NCBI RefSeq assembly: GCF_003316845.1
Contig: NZ_QMIK01000001.1
Location: forward strand, 434,001 to 498,000
Direction of reading: 5' to 3'
Source of the DNA: Cognataquiflexum aquatile
GTDB lineage: Bacteria > Bacteroidota > Bacteroidia > Cytophagales > Cyclobacteriaceae
Length of the DNA: 64,000 nt
The notes beneath the pieces were generated by a model that was not told the DNA's origin, made no database searches, and worked only from the letters and a program-made list of their open reading frames with translations. The position numbers and the translations under genes were made by a program. Within the stretch, counting starts at the first letter, position 1. Each line of letters begins with the position of its first letter. Of the stretch, positions 26,179-34,378 are shown in pieces.

Positions 26179-26739
26179 CTACTGGATTCCCTTTTCAGGG
26201 TATTTTGGGGTCACAGTTCTTCCAAATTCCTTCATTTCTTCAATTTGTTCATCCATATTCCCATTTGGATAAATTATCGGACCGATCCCGGCTACTTTCT
26301 TCTTGTAATCGAGATAACCAATCACAATCGGAACATCGGCCCCCAATGCAATGTGGTAAAAACCTGATTTCCACTTTGGTGCATAGCTTCTTGTTCCTTC
26401 GGGAGTGACCATGATTACGAGTTCTCCAGACTCTTTGAGCATCGTGGTCATCGCCTCGGTGTAGGTCTGTTTTCTTCCTCCCGGAACCCGCTTCCTATCG
26501 ATGGCAATTCCTCCCAAGGCTTTGATCAACCAACCCAAAGGTCCGACCATTACCTCTTTTTTGATGGTAAATTTCACGGGAATATCCATGAGAAAAAAGG
26601 CGGCACGGGCGTACAACAGATCCCAGTTACTGGTATGTGGTATTGCTATCAACACAGCCTTTTTCAGGTCTTTAGGCCAACCGATATTCAGTTTCCAGCC
26701 ACTTATCCAAAAAACTATTCTTGACAAAAACTTCATCAT
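26179..26739 (-). CDS. 1-acyl-sn-glycerol-3-phosphate acyltransferase-like protein
   Basis: This 186-aa acyltransferase of the PlsC/LPLAT superfamily has the HX4D catalytic box as HTSNWD (residues about 36-41) and the substrate motif TPEGTRS. The N-terminus forms a membrane-associated helix. It is shorter than canonical PlsC (about 245 aa), so it may act on a different lipid acceptor. It overlaps the patatin gene by 4 bp (ATGA), forming one operon with it and the MBL-fold gene. It faces a lipoprotein gene with zero spacing. Confidence 0.87.
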   Translation of the reverse strand: MMKFLSRIVFWISGWKLNIGWPKDLKKAVLIAIPHTSNWDLLYARAAFFLMDIPVKFTIKKEVMVGPLGWLIKALGGIAIDRKRVPGGRKQTYTEAMTTMLKESGELVIMVTPEGTRSYAPKWKSGFYHIALGADVPIVIGYLDYKKKVAGIGPIIYPNGNMDEQIEEMKEFGRTVTPKYPEKGIQ

Positions 26740-27539
26740 GCTTTTACAGATTTTTTCTTTTTCTGACTCAGTTCCAAAATACCTTCATTTTCAGCAATAA
26801 ATTCAATGGCTGTTTGGTAACCTGCATCGAAGATATCTTTTGCTTTTTTTATTTCAAAGACTCCGTATCGGGCTAATCCTGGGGGTTCAATAAAATAATC
26901 GCATTTGCTTCTCCGGCTATATACATTGTAATTCATGGACATAATGACTGATCTTTCGATGAGACCTTTGATATTCTTGATATTGTGCTCTACCTGTAGA
27001 CAGTTGCAATTGACCCCGATAATCGCATCACAAATACCGTCCAATGGCTCGACAGGAAGGTTATTCAAAACACCCCCATCCACAAAATGGTTTTTGCCAA
27101 TTTCAATGGGATCAAACATCCCGGGAATGCAGGAAGATGCCATCAGCGGTTTGATAAGTTGTCCTTCGGAAAAATATACAACCCGTGCCCTTTTTATATC
27201 TGTCGCTGCCACTGTAAGAGGTATTTTCAGCTTTGCAAAATCATTGTCAGGAAGGTATTTGAGATACAATTCTTCCACAGAATCCATTTTCAAAATCCCT
27301 GTCCAGCTGATCGCAGGTCTAAGAAATTTGAAATAATTTGTTTTGACAATGATTTCAAAAATCTCATCTGGTGAGTTCCCTGCACAATACAGTGCCCCTG
27401 CAATCGCACCTGCACTACTGCCACTGACCCTGTTGGGGAAAATATTGTGTTCGTTGAGCCCTTTCAAAACGCCCAAATGCGCCACTCCTCGGACTCCTCC
27501 GCCGGAAAGTGCAATTCCTATTTTTTTTTCAGAGTTCAT
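26736..27539 (-). CDS. Patatin-like phospholipase family protein
   Basis: This 267-aa patatin-type lipid acyl hydrolase shows the oxyanion loop ALSGGGVRGVAHLG, the nucleophile elbow GSSAG and the catalytic DGGVLNNLP (Asp of the Ser/Asp dyad). The N-terminus MNSEKKIGIALSGGG leaves no signal peptide, so it works in the cytoplasm or on the inner face of the membrane. It overlaps the MBL hydrolase upstream by 11 bp and the acyltransferase downstream by 4 bp. The trio suggests turnover and re-acylation of membrane lipid. Confidence 0.9.
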   Translation of the reverse strand: MNSEKKIGIALSGGGVRGVAHLGVLKGLNEHNIFPNRVSGSSAGAIAGALYCAGNSPDEIFEIIVKTNYFKFLRPAISWTGILKMDSVEELYLKYLPDNDFAKLKIPLTVAATDIKRARVVYFSEGQLIKPLMASSCIPGMFDPIEIGKNHFVDGGVLNNLPVEPLDGICDAIIGVNCNCLQVEHNIKNIKGLIERSVIMSMNYNVYSRRSKCDYFIEPPGLARYGVFEIKKAKDIFDAGYQTAIEFIAENEGILELSQKKKKSVKA

Positions 27540-28377
27540 CGAGAGAGAATGTTTGGTCTAATTTTACGCCTTTTTCAGTCATTTTCACAGTACAACATTC
27601 ATGAACGGGGTCATGCTCGAGGAAAAGGACATATTCGTTTTTGGAAGCCTCCTCCAAAAAAACTCTTTTCTCTTCCAAAGTCAACAAAGGCCTTGTATCA
27701 TATCCCATGACATAGGGCAAAGGAATATGGCCCACAGAAGGAAGCAAGTCTGCCACAAAGACAACAGTCCTGCCTTTGTATTGGATATTGGGAAGCATCT
27801 GCTTGTCAGTATGGCCGTCTGCGGTCATAAAAGAAAATCCTTGAAACAATTCCTTTTTTTCCAAATCAAGAAATTCCAACTGCCCGCTTTCCTGCATGGG
27901 AAGCAGGTTTTCTTTTAGAAAAGAAGCCTTTTCCCGGGCATTGGGATGTATCGCCCAATTCCAATGGTCTTCATTGGTCCAATAGATCGCATTGGGAAAA
28001 GTCATTTCAACACGACGGTTTGGATCAGCTTGATGATACCTCACCCCGCCTCCACAATGGTCAAAATGCAAATGTGTCAGGAAATTATCTGTAATGTCCG
28101 CAAAGTCAAAACCTTTATAACGGATGGATTTCTCCAAGCTGTCAGTACCATGGAGGTAATAATGGGAGAAAAATCTAGCGTCCTGCTTGTTCCCTATGCC
28201 ATTATCTATCAATACAAGCCTATTTCCCGCCTCTACCAAAAGACAACGCATCGCCCAAGAACAAAGGTTATTTTCATCTGCCGGATTGGTTTTGGACCAA
28301 AGTGATTTTGGAACAACGCCAAACATTGCCCCTCCGTCAAGTTTGAAAAATCCGGTATTGATGACATGTAATTTCAT
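27529..28377 (-). CDS. MBL-fold metallo-hydrolase
   Basis: This 282-aa zinc hydrolase of the metallo-beta-lactamase fold has its metal motif at LTHLHFDHCGGG (HxHxDH). Further ligands are in TADGHTDKQM and FLEHDPVHECCTV. It resembles the AHL-lactonase/RNase-Z-like broad group by eye. The substrate is unknown. It is the first gene of an overlapping three-gene operon with a patatin and an acyltransferase, so a lipid ester or lactone is conceivable. A long hairpin lies between it and accA. Confidence 0.87.
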   Translation of the reverse strand: MKLHVINTGFFKLDGGAMFGVVPKSLWSKTNPADENNLCSWAMRCLLVEAGNRLVLIDNGIGNKQDARFFSHYYLHGTDSLEKSIRYKGFDFADITDNFLTHLHFDHCGGGVRYHQADPNRRVEMTFPNAIYWTNEDHWNWAIHPNAREKASFLKENLLPMQESGQLEFLDLEKKELFQGFSFMTADGHTDKQMLPNIQYKGRTVVFVADLLPSVGHIPLPYVMGYDTRPLLTLEEKRVFLEEASKNEYVLFLEHDPVHECCTVKMTEKGVKLDQTFSLDEL

Positions 28378-28399
28378 AACTTACAGGATATAAAAAATC

Positions 28400-28455
28400 C
28401 CACAAAAAACAGAGAACCGTCATCCTTAGGAAGAGAAGCTCAGCTTTTTTGTGGG
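28400..28455 (-). terminator. Long hairpin downstream of accA
   Basis: Outer arms CCCACAAAAAA (28400-28410) and TTTTTTGTGGG (28445-28455) pair perfectly. The interior contains CATCCTTAGGAAG, similar to the hairpin at 19564. On the minus strand the arm ends with a T run, so it could stop accA transcripts before the MBL-fold gene. Confidence 0.55.
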
Positions 28456-28469
28456 ACTCAAATTAGGTA

Positions 28470-29417
28470 CTATTCTTCAACAACCCCCATCGCGCAGAAT
28501 TTTTCAATTCTCTGATCAATCCGCTTTTCATGTTTAATTTTATCCAATTCCTTCAAGGCTTCGATAATCGTCGCTTTGATGGTTTTTGCCATGGTTTGCA
28601 TGTCTTTGTGTGCGCCGCCTAGCGGTTCGGCGATGATACCATCGATCAGGCCATTGTTTTTCATATCCGGTGCTGTCAGCTTTAATGCTTCCGCGGCTTG
28701 TTCCTTGTAATCCCAACTTCTCCACAGAATGGAGGAACAGGATTCCGGAGAAATCACCGAATACCAGGTATTTTCCAGCATATATACTTTGTCTCCTATC
28801 GCAATTCCCAATGCGCCACCTGAGGCACCTTCACCGATGATGATACAGATGACGGGCACTTTGAGCATAAACATCTCTTTGAGGTTTCGTGCAATAGCTT
28901 CTCCCTGACCTCTTTCTTCTGCTTCAAGGCCCGGAAACGCTCCGGGAGTGTCAATCAAAGTGACGATAGGCTTTCCAAATTTTTCGGCTATTTTCATCAG
29001 TCTGAGGGCTTTTCTGTACCCTTCCGGATTGGCCATACCAAAATTACGTTCTTGACGCTGCTTGGTATTGCGGCCTTTTTGCTGACCGATAAACATCACC
29101 GTCCTGCCATCAATATCTCCCAAACCTCCGATCATCGCTTTGTCGTCCTTCACAGTCCGGTCGCCGTGCAATTCTATAAAATCGTTGGTAATCTCATAGA
29201 TATAATCCAACGAATAGGGGCGGTCAGCATGACGGGAGAGCTGAACCCGCTGCCACCTGGTCAGGTTTTGGAAAGTTTCTTTTTTCAAAGTCTGAATTTT
29301 ATCTTCCAATGACTGTATATCAGGAGTCAAATTTATATTCCTTCCTTTGGCCAAATCCTTCATTTCCTGAAGTTTGGACTCCAAATCAGCAATCGGTTTT
29401 TCGAATTCTAATAGCAT
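28470..29417 (-). CDS. accA: Acetyl-CoA carboxylase carboxyltransferase subunit alpha
   Basis: The AccA subunit passes the carboxyl group from biotin to acetyl-CoA in fatty-acid synthesis, together with AccD. The product is 315 aa when started at 29417 ([19 protein letters not shown]), which matches the family start; an upstream in-frame codon at 29441 would add eight residues. It contains [32 protein letters not shown] and [14 protein letters not shown], all family landmarks. AccD is not in this window. It appears monocistronic. Confidence 0.96.
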   Translation of the reverse strand: MLLEFEKPIADLESKLQEMKDLAKGRNINLTPDIQSLEDKIQTLKKETFQNLTRWQRVQLSRHADRPYSLDYIYEITNDFIELHGDRTVKDDKAMIGGLGDIDGRTVMFIGQQKGRNTKQRQERNFGMANPEGYRKALRLMKIAEKFGKPIVTLIDTPGAFPGLEAEERGQGEAIARNLKEMFMLKVPVICIIIGEGASGGALGIAIGDKVYMLENTWYSVISPESCSSILWRSWDYKEQAAEALKLTAPDMKNNGLIDGIIAEPLGGAHKDMQTMAKTIKATIIEALKELDKIKHEKRIDQRIEKFCAMGVVEE

Positions 29418-29563
29418 AATTGGTTTTTTTGACTGAGGCAAAGATAAAAAGATTATTGCGAAGAAAAATTATTTGTATTTGAAGATCATTGTTTGTGGTT
29501 TGATCCCAAGATTCAAAGGAGAACCATTGCAAATTTTCTTTTAACAGGATTTGATATAAATAC

Positions 29564-29594
29564 AAAAAGCCCCAGATATCATCTGAGGCTTTTG
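29564..29594 (-). terminator. Terminator of the tRNA-Asp unit
   Basis: The stem GCCCCAGAT / ATCTGAGGC with one C-A mismatch and loop ATC is flanked by A and T runs. It lies immediately downstream of the tRNA-Asp pair on the minus strand. Confidence 0.75.
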
Positions 29595-29668
29595 CGGAAT
29601 GGACGGGACTCGAACCCGCGACCTCCTGCGTGACAGGCAGGCATTCTAACCAGCTGAACTACCACTCC
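29595..29668 (-). tRNA. tRNA-Asp (anticodon GTC), copy 1
   Basis: Read on the minus strand it begins GGAGTGGTAGTTCAGCTGG. It has acceptor GGAGTGG/CCATTCC, anticodon loop CTGTCAC (GTC), T loop TTCGAGT and discriminator G. CCA is not encoded. It is identical across 74 nt to the second copy 25 bp away. Confidence 0.95.
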
Positions 29669-29693
29669 AAGTTAGATTAAATAAGATTTTATG

Positions 29694-29767
29694 CGGAATG
29701 GACGGGACTCGAACCCGCGACCTCCTGCGTGACAGGCAGGCATTCTAACCAGCTGAACTACCACTCC
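29694..29767 (-). tRNA. tRNA-Asp (anticodon GTC), copy 2
   Basis: The sequence and fold are identical to copy 1, separated by a 25-bp AT-rich spacer. The tandem pair shares one terminator at 29564-29594. It is expected to be a substrate of the GluQ-like enzyme encoded upstream at 21.2 kb if queuosine is made. Confidence 0.95.
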
Positions 29768-29905
29768 GTTTGTTACTCCTCGTTTAGAGTGTGGCAAAGG
29801 TAATTATTTGAAGCTTTTTTGCAAAAAATGATTTTGAAAAATCATCCTCAATATACCTATTCGATTCTATTTCAAACATATAAATTTTAAAATGGACATG
29901 AATTT

Positions 29906-30922
29906 TTACTTTTTCCCCAATTTCACCTGCCAATTCCATGAGTCTCTCATCGAATCTTCCAGAGAATACTTGGCTTCCCAACCCAAAATCTTGTTGATTT
30001 TGTCGGTATTGGCCCATACTTTTTCGATATCGCCGGTTCGTCTTGGGCCGATCTCATAATTCAATTTTAGACCGCTTACTTTTTCAAAAGTCTGAATGAC
30101 TTCCAAAACCGTATTGCCGTTACCAGTTCCGACATTGAAGATGTCGTAAAAGTTATCTTTTTGTTCGGACAGGTATTTCAAAGCTTTGACATGCGCATCC
30201 GCCAAGTCCATCACATGGATATAATCTCTGACGCAGGTACCGTCAGGAGTATCATAATCATTGCCGAAGACGGTGATTTTCTCCCTGATGCCTGCGGCCG
30301 TTTGGGTGACAAATGGAATCAGGTTGGCAGGAACACCGATTGGCAACTCCCCTATCGCCGAACTTGGATGCGCTCCTACCGGATTGAAATAACGCAGAGC
30401 AACAATCCTTGACGCTGCCCCACTCAATATGAAATCCCTTAGGATATCCTCGCAAATCTTTTTGGTGTTGCCATAGGGACTCTCTGCATCCTGTCTCGGC
30501 GTGGCTTCTGTGACCGGCAATACTTTTGGTTGGCCGTAAACGGTGCACGACGAGGAGAAAACTAGGTCCCTGACCTTGTATTTTGACATCAATTCCAAAA
30601 GAATGATCAGTGAATCGATGTTGTTGGAATAATATTTCAAAGGCAATCTTGTGCTCTCTCCCACTGCCTTGGAAGCGGCAAAATGGATGACTCCTGAAAA
30701 ATCATTTTCCTGAAAGACTTTTTCCATGTCGGTCTTGTCAAGGCAATCGACTTCATAAGACTTTACTTCTCTGCCAAGTATCGATTTGATTCCTTCCAAA
30801 GCCGACTTTTCTGAGTTGGAAAAATTGTCAACAATGACAGGTTCATATCCTGAGTTGACAAGTGCAACGGCTGTGTGTGAACCAATATAACCGGCACCGC
30901 CCGTGATTAAAATTTTTTTCAT
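29906..30922 (-). CDS. galE: UDP-glucose 4-epimerase
   Basis: GalE interconverts UDP-glucose and UDP-galactose, feeding surface polysaccharide or galactose use. The 338-aa SDR-type protein has the NAD loop TGGAGYIGSH (residues 7-16), FSSSCTVYGQPK, the catalytic YxxxK (YGNTK) and KVWANTDKINKILGWEAKYSLED near the end. Length equals that of Escherichia coli GalE. Monocistronic, downstream of the tandem surface-protein genes on the same strand. Confidence 0.96.
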   Translation of the reverse strand: MKKILITGGAGYIGSHTAVALVNSGYEPVIVDNFSNSEKSALEGIKSILGREVKSYEVDCLDKTDMEKVFQENDFSGVIHFAASKAVGESTRLPLKYYSNNIDSLIILLELMSKYKVRDLVFSSSCTVYGQPKVLPVTEATPRQDAESPYGNTKKICEDILRDFILSGAASRIVALRYFNPVGAHPSSAIGELPIGVPANLIPFVTQTAAGIREKITVFGNDYDTPDGTCVRDYIHVMDLADAHVKALKYLSEQKDNFYDIFNVGTGNGNTVLEVIQTFEKVSGLKLNYEIGPRRTGDIEKVWANTDKINKILGWEAKYSLEDSMRDSWNWQVKLGKK

Positions 30923-31018
30923 GATTGAATTAAAAAGGTATATAAAAATCTATTGAAGCGTTAAAATTAATGAAACCCACGAAACTGCCAACCAAAAATT
31001 TCGAAAGCCTTTTTCAAT

Positions 31019-34000
31019 CTACTTCAACAAAGTGAAAGACCCACGCTGCTGCAGGGTTTGTTTTTCCCCTTCAATATTGAAAAAATACTCTATCATATAG
31101 GTATATGTACCAATTGCAGCGTCCTGATCGCCGATTTTCCCATCCCATCCTTTTTCTCCTGCATATACTAAACTTCCCCATTTGTCGTATACCCACAGGT
31201 TAAATTGGAGGTCACAATTGCTGACACCCTGAAAAAGACCATCTTTTGGAATAAAACCCGTCGGCATCCTCAGAATGGGAACACCTTCCTCCATTTTTCC
31301 AAAAACCTTCTTTTGGCAGCCGTTGGCGTCTTCTACGGTTAGCCCGTATTCTCCAGAAGGTATATCAATAATATTTGGAGCGGTACTGTTTTCCCAATCC
31401 CAAAGAAACAAAAACGGTGCAACTCCACCTTGGGGAATCGCCAAAAGAGAGCCGTTTGCCAATCCTGAACAAGCAAACTTTTGAATCTGAAAGTCAACCG
31501 AAATAGCAGGAGGAGAATCGATGGTCACCTGCAAAATAAATTCACATCCAATAACATCTTTAATTACCAAGAGGTGTTCCCCTCTTGGAAGTCCAAAAAC
31601 CTTCAATTGATTTTCATTGGCTACAAAATCAAATCCTTCTACCCTGTATGGCTTTGTTCCGCCTCGAAGCTCAAAATCCACTTTTCCATCTGCCAAGTCA
31701 AAACAACTTGCATTTGTGATTGTAGGAGCTCCGATCAATTCAAATGCTTCGGAAGATGAAATTTCAAGGTTCTCAAAGAAAATTTCGCAGCCTCCCGAGT
31801 CTTTTACCAAAACCGAATACGTTCCTATTCCCAACCCTTCTGCCAAATTTCCTTTCAGTAAAGGGTCATGTGACCATTCGAATGTAAAGCCCCCTGTTCC
31901 TCCAATTGCCAGGATTTCAATTCTGCCCAACTTGGAACCTGCACAAATCTCTTCGGTGAAAGCTATCAAATTGGCTTCCATCGGCGGATTGACTTTGACT
32001 TTGAGTCTCTTGGATTCCCCGCCACAGGAAGTATTGATTTGGCTGTATTCCTCAAACCATATCTCTCCCTGCGAGCCAACTCCCTGCCATTCTACTGTAA
32101 CTTCGGTAGCATTTTCACCCGAAATGATGGTTCCACCGGTGACAAACCACTGGTATTTTCGGTCAGGAATCAGGTTTTTTACTTTGTACCTGAAATTCTC
32201 GCTTTCACCAAAACAAATCTGACTTTTTCCCTCAGGAAGTTCCGGTTCAATGGCAGGATTGATTAAAATCTTCATTTCTACCGGTTTGCCAAGACATCCC
32301 TGATCTGTCACTGGAATGGCAATCACCTTTGCCTCCGGATCAAATTCACCCCATCGGATTTTTGCGGAATAATTATCCGAATCAATGATTTCACCACCTG
32401 TAACTTCCCAAATGACTTTCCCGGCATTTTGGAAATTCACAAATTCATAAACCGCTTCATCGATCAAAGGACAGACGTTGTCGGCACCTGATATTTCCCC
32501 GGACGATTCGACAACTTCTACATCAAAAAATGCCTCTTCAATCTGGTCACAGGCACGGTCACCGGTAAAGGCTACGATTTTAATTTGATAAATACCCGGT
32601 TCTTCAAACAAATGATCGACTTCCTGCCCTTCCTGCATGTCTGTTCCGTCTCCAAAAGTCCATTCAAAAATCTCGAATTTTGGGTTTGAAGGAATAATTT
32701 TCCAAGCACCTGTTTCACCCAAACAGGCCACTTTGTTTCCTTCCACTTCGAATTCATAGGCAACCTCAGTTTCGAAATTCAGGTTGGAAAGGCTTGCTCC
32801 TGCAGAATAGCCGTAAGATTCTATAAATCCTGAGCCGTACACATAAGCGATTACCCCGTCCGGATTGGTCATGGTGTGCACTCCTTCTGATATCTCTACT
32901 TGGGCATAGACATATCCTGCATTTACCGGTACGGGAGAAAATTGATTTCCGACATTGACTCCATCCAAAACCGTCCCGCCTTGGGTACCGGTTTTTGCAA
33001 TGATGTTCACATAATGGTTGACGATACCTACCACTTTCACTGCTGAAAATGCCACACTTTTGATCAATTGTGGATTGGGGCTAAGGGTAATCATCGTCGG
33101 GTCTCCGTTGCTGGCAAGTGGCCCGTTTTGGATATTGCACCATTGACTTTTCGCAAAAACTGTAACGGCAATAGGTTTTGTAGCAGTGATGTTTGCCAAT
33201 TCCTCCGGTCCAAAAACAAAAGTGGAAAACTTCCCGGAATTCAGATTCCCTTTAGAAACACCGTTTACAAAAATCTGGGTGTTGTTTTCTGATGCCAATA
33301 CCTTGACCATTTCGCCTGAGGTTCTGCCCTTCAAGGGAACATGGATATATTCTTTTCCCCAAGAAAAAAGAGGATAAGCCTGCTGGTACAAATGGTCACC
33401 CGTAGTCCCTTCACAATCGGTGCCTACAGAAGTCATTTTATTTCCACCAAAGACTGCGATATTTTTACAATCTCCATCCTGACTTCCAGTGACCCTCACC
33501 CTGGTACCTGTCAAATCTCCAATAGCTTTGATTTGGTAACTCTCTCCTTTTTTAAGTTTGATATTGATGGGGGCATCTGCAGGAATCGTATTTACAGTAG
33601 CTGTGGTGGTAATTATTTCGACATTGGTGTCGTCTTCCACCGCGACAACCAAAAGGGTACTTTCATAATTAATATTGCTACCACCGGACACTCCGGGGGC
33701 AAATTTTTCGGCATGGGCTGTAACCAAATAATCTTTTCCCAATGAAGAAAGTGGCAAGACCACGGTTCCGTCCGCACTTCTTTGCCGGAAATTGAAAGCA
33801 TGAACTGCGATATTTCCTGTAGCACTGATGTAGACGCCCAGGTTTTCAATTTTTCCTGAGCTCCTGTGGATGATGTCCAAACCTTCTTGAGGAAAATCAT
33901 ACACAAACTGTTCTCCGGATTTTATGGAAAAGGGAATAGAATTGTTCACATATTGGATGATTCCGCTTGCGTCTTCACTTGCAGAAATAATGATTGAAGC

Positions 34001-34162
34001 TTGGTCTATCCTATTGGGAACAATACGATTGTTCTCCATGAAACCTAAAAAAAACTCTCTTCCAATAGTGGATAATTGTCCAAATACAGGATTGAAACCG
34101 CTGAAAAACAGCATCAAACCCAAAACACACATGGAAACTTTACCCAGGAACCGCATTCTCAA
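31019..34162 (-). CDS. Large T9SS type B-sorted protein with IgGFc-like, PKD and SprB repeats (paralogue A)
   Basis: The 1,047-aa product has a signal peptide (MRMRFLGKVSMCVLGLMLFFSGFNPVFGQ). The N-terminal region, about 30-430, resembles the IgGFc-binding-like domain of bacterial adhesins (TIGREFFLGFMENNR, then repeated strands with ATGNIAVHAFNFR). A PKD-like domain with WTFGDG follows, near residue 500. SprB-type repeats (GGTGGFTFEWSHDPLL...GTYSVLVKDSGGCE) appear in the last third. The C-terminus (VYDKWGSLVYAGEKGWDGK...) is the CHU_C domain used for type IX secretion and surface anchoring. It probably mediates adhesion or gliding. Its partner gene lies 216 bp upstream. Confidence 0.85.
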   Translation of the reverse strand: MRMRFLGKVSMCVLGLMLFFSGFNPVFGQLSTIGREFFLGFMENNRIVPNRIDQASIIISASEDASGIIQYVNNSIPFSIKSGEQFVYDFPQEGLDIIHRSSGKIENLGVYISATGNIAVHAFNFRQRSADGTVVLPLSSLGKDYLVTAHAEKFAPGVSGGSNINYESTLLVVAVEDDTNVEIITTTATVNTIPADAPINIKLKKGESYQIKAIGDLTGTRVRVTGSQDGDCKNIAVFGGNKMTSVGTDCEGTTGDHLYQQAYPLFSWGKEYIHVPLKGRTSGEMVKVLASENNTQIFVNGVSKGNLNSGKFSTFVFGPEELANITATKPIAVTVFAKSQWCNIQNGPLASNGDPTMITLSPNPQLIKSVAFSAVKVVGIVNHYVNIIAKTGTQGGTVLDGVNVGNQFSPVPVNAGYVYAQVEISEGVHTMTNPDGVIAYVYGSGFIESYGYSAGASLSNLNFETEVAYEFEVEGNKVACLGETGAWKIIPSNPKFEIFEWTFGDGTDMQEGQEVDHLFEEPGIYQIKIVAFTGDRACDQIEEAFFDVEVVESSGEISGADNVCPLIDEAVYEFVNFQNAGKVIWEVTGGEIIDSDNYSAKIRWGEFDPEAKVIAIPVTDQGCLGKPVEMKILINPAIEPELPEGKSQICFGESENFRYKVKNLIPDRKYQWFVTGGTIISGENATEVTVEWQGVGSQGEIWFEEYSQINTSCGGESKRLKVKVNPPMEANLIAFTEEICAGSKLGRIEILAIGGTGGFTFEWSHDPLLKGNLAEGLGIGTYSVLVKDSGGCEIFFENLEISSSEAFELIGAPTITNASCFDLADGKVDFELRGGTKPYRVEGFDFVANENQLKVFGLPRGEHLLVIKDVIGCEFILQVTIDSPPAISVDFQIQKFACSGLANGSLLAIPQGGVAPFLFLWDWENSTAPNIIDIPSGEYGLTVEDANGCQKKVFGKMEEGVPILRMPTGFIPKDGLFQGVSNCDLQFNLWVYDKWGSLVYAGEKGWDGKIGDQDAAIGTYTYMIEYFFNIEGEKQTLQQRGSFTLLK

Positions 34163-34378
34163 TTAGAATACATTAATGATTTCGAATTTATCAATATTAT
34201 TTTGTGTACAGTCACAAAACTTATTTAAGGAAGTGTTTTTTAAAGTAATTTGTTGTAAACAGGATCAAAAAATATTTCAACCATCTAATAAATGAAAATT
34301 CTTGCCTTTCTATAATTCTTTTCAATAACTATATTGAAATCCGGTACAGCTGTAAAACAGTCCCAAATCGATAATGAA

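Noticed and set aside
31617-32222. 201-codon + strand frame inside paralogue A
   Set aside because: Antisense shadow of the large surface-protein gene; Ser/Pro-rich translation with no recognisable domain.
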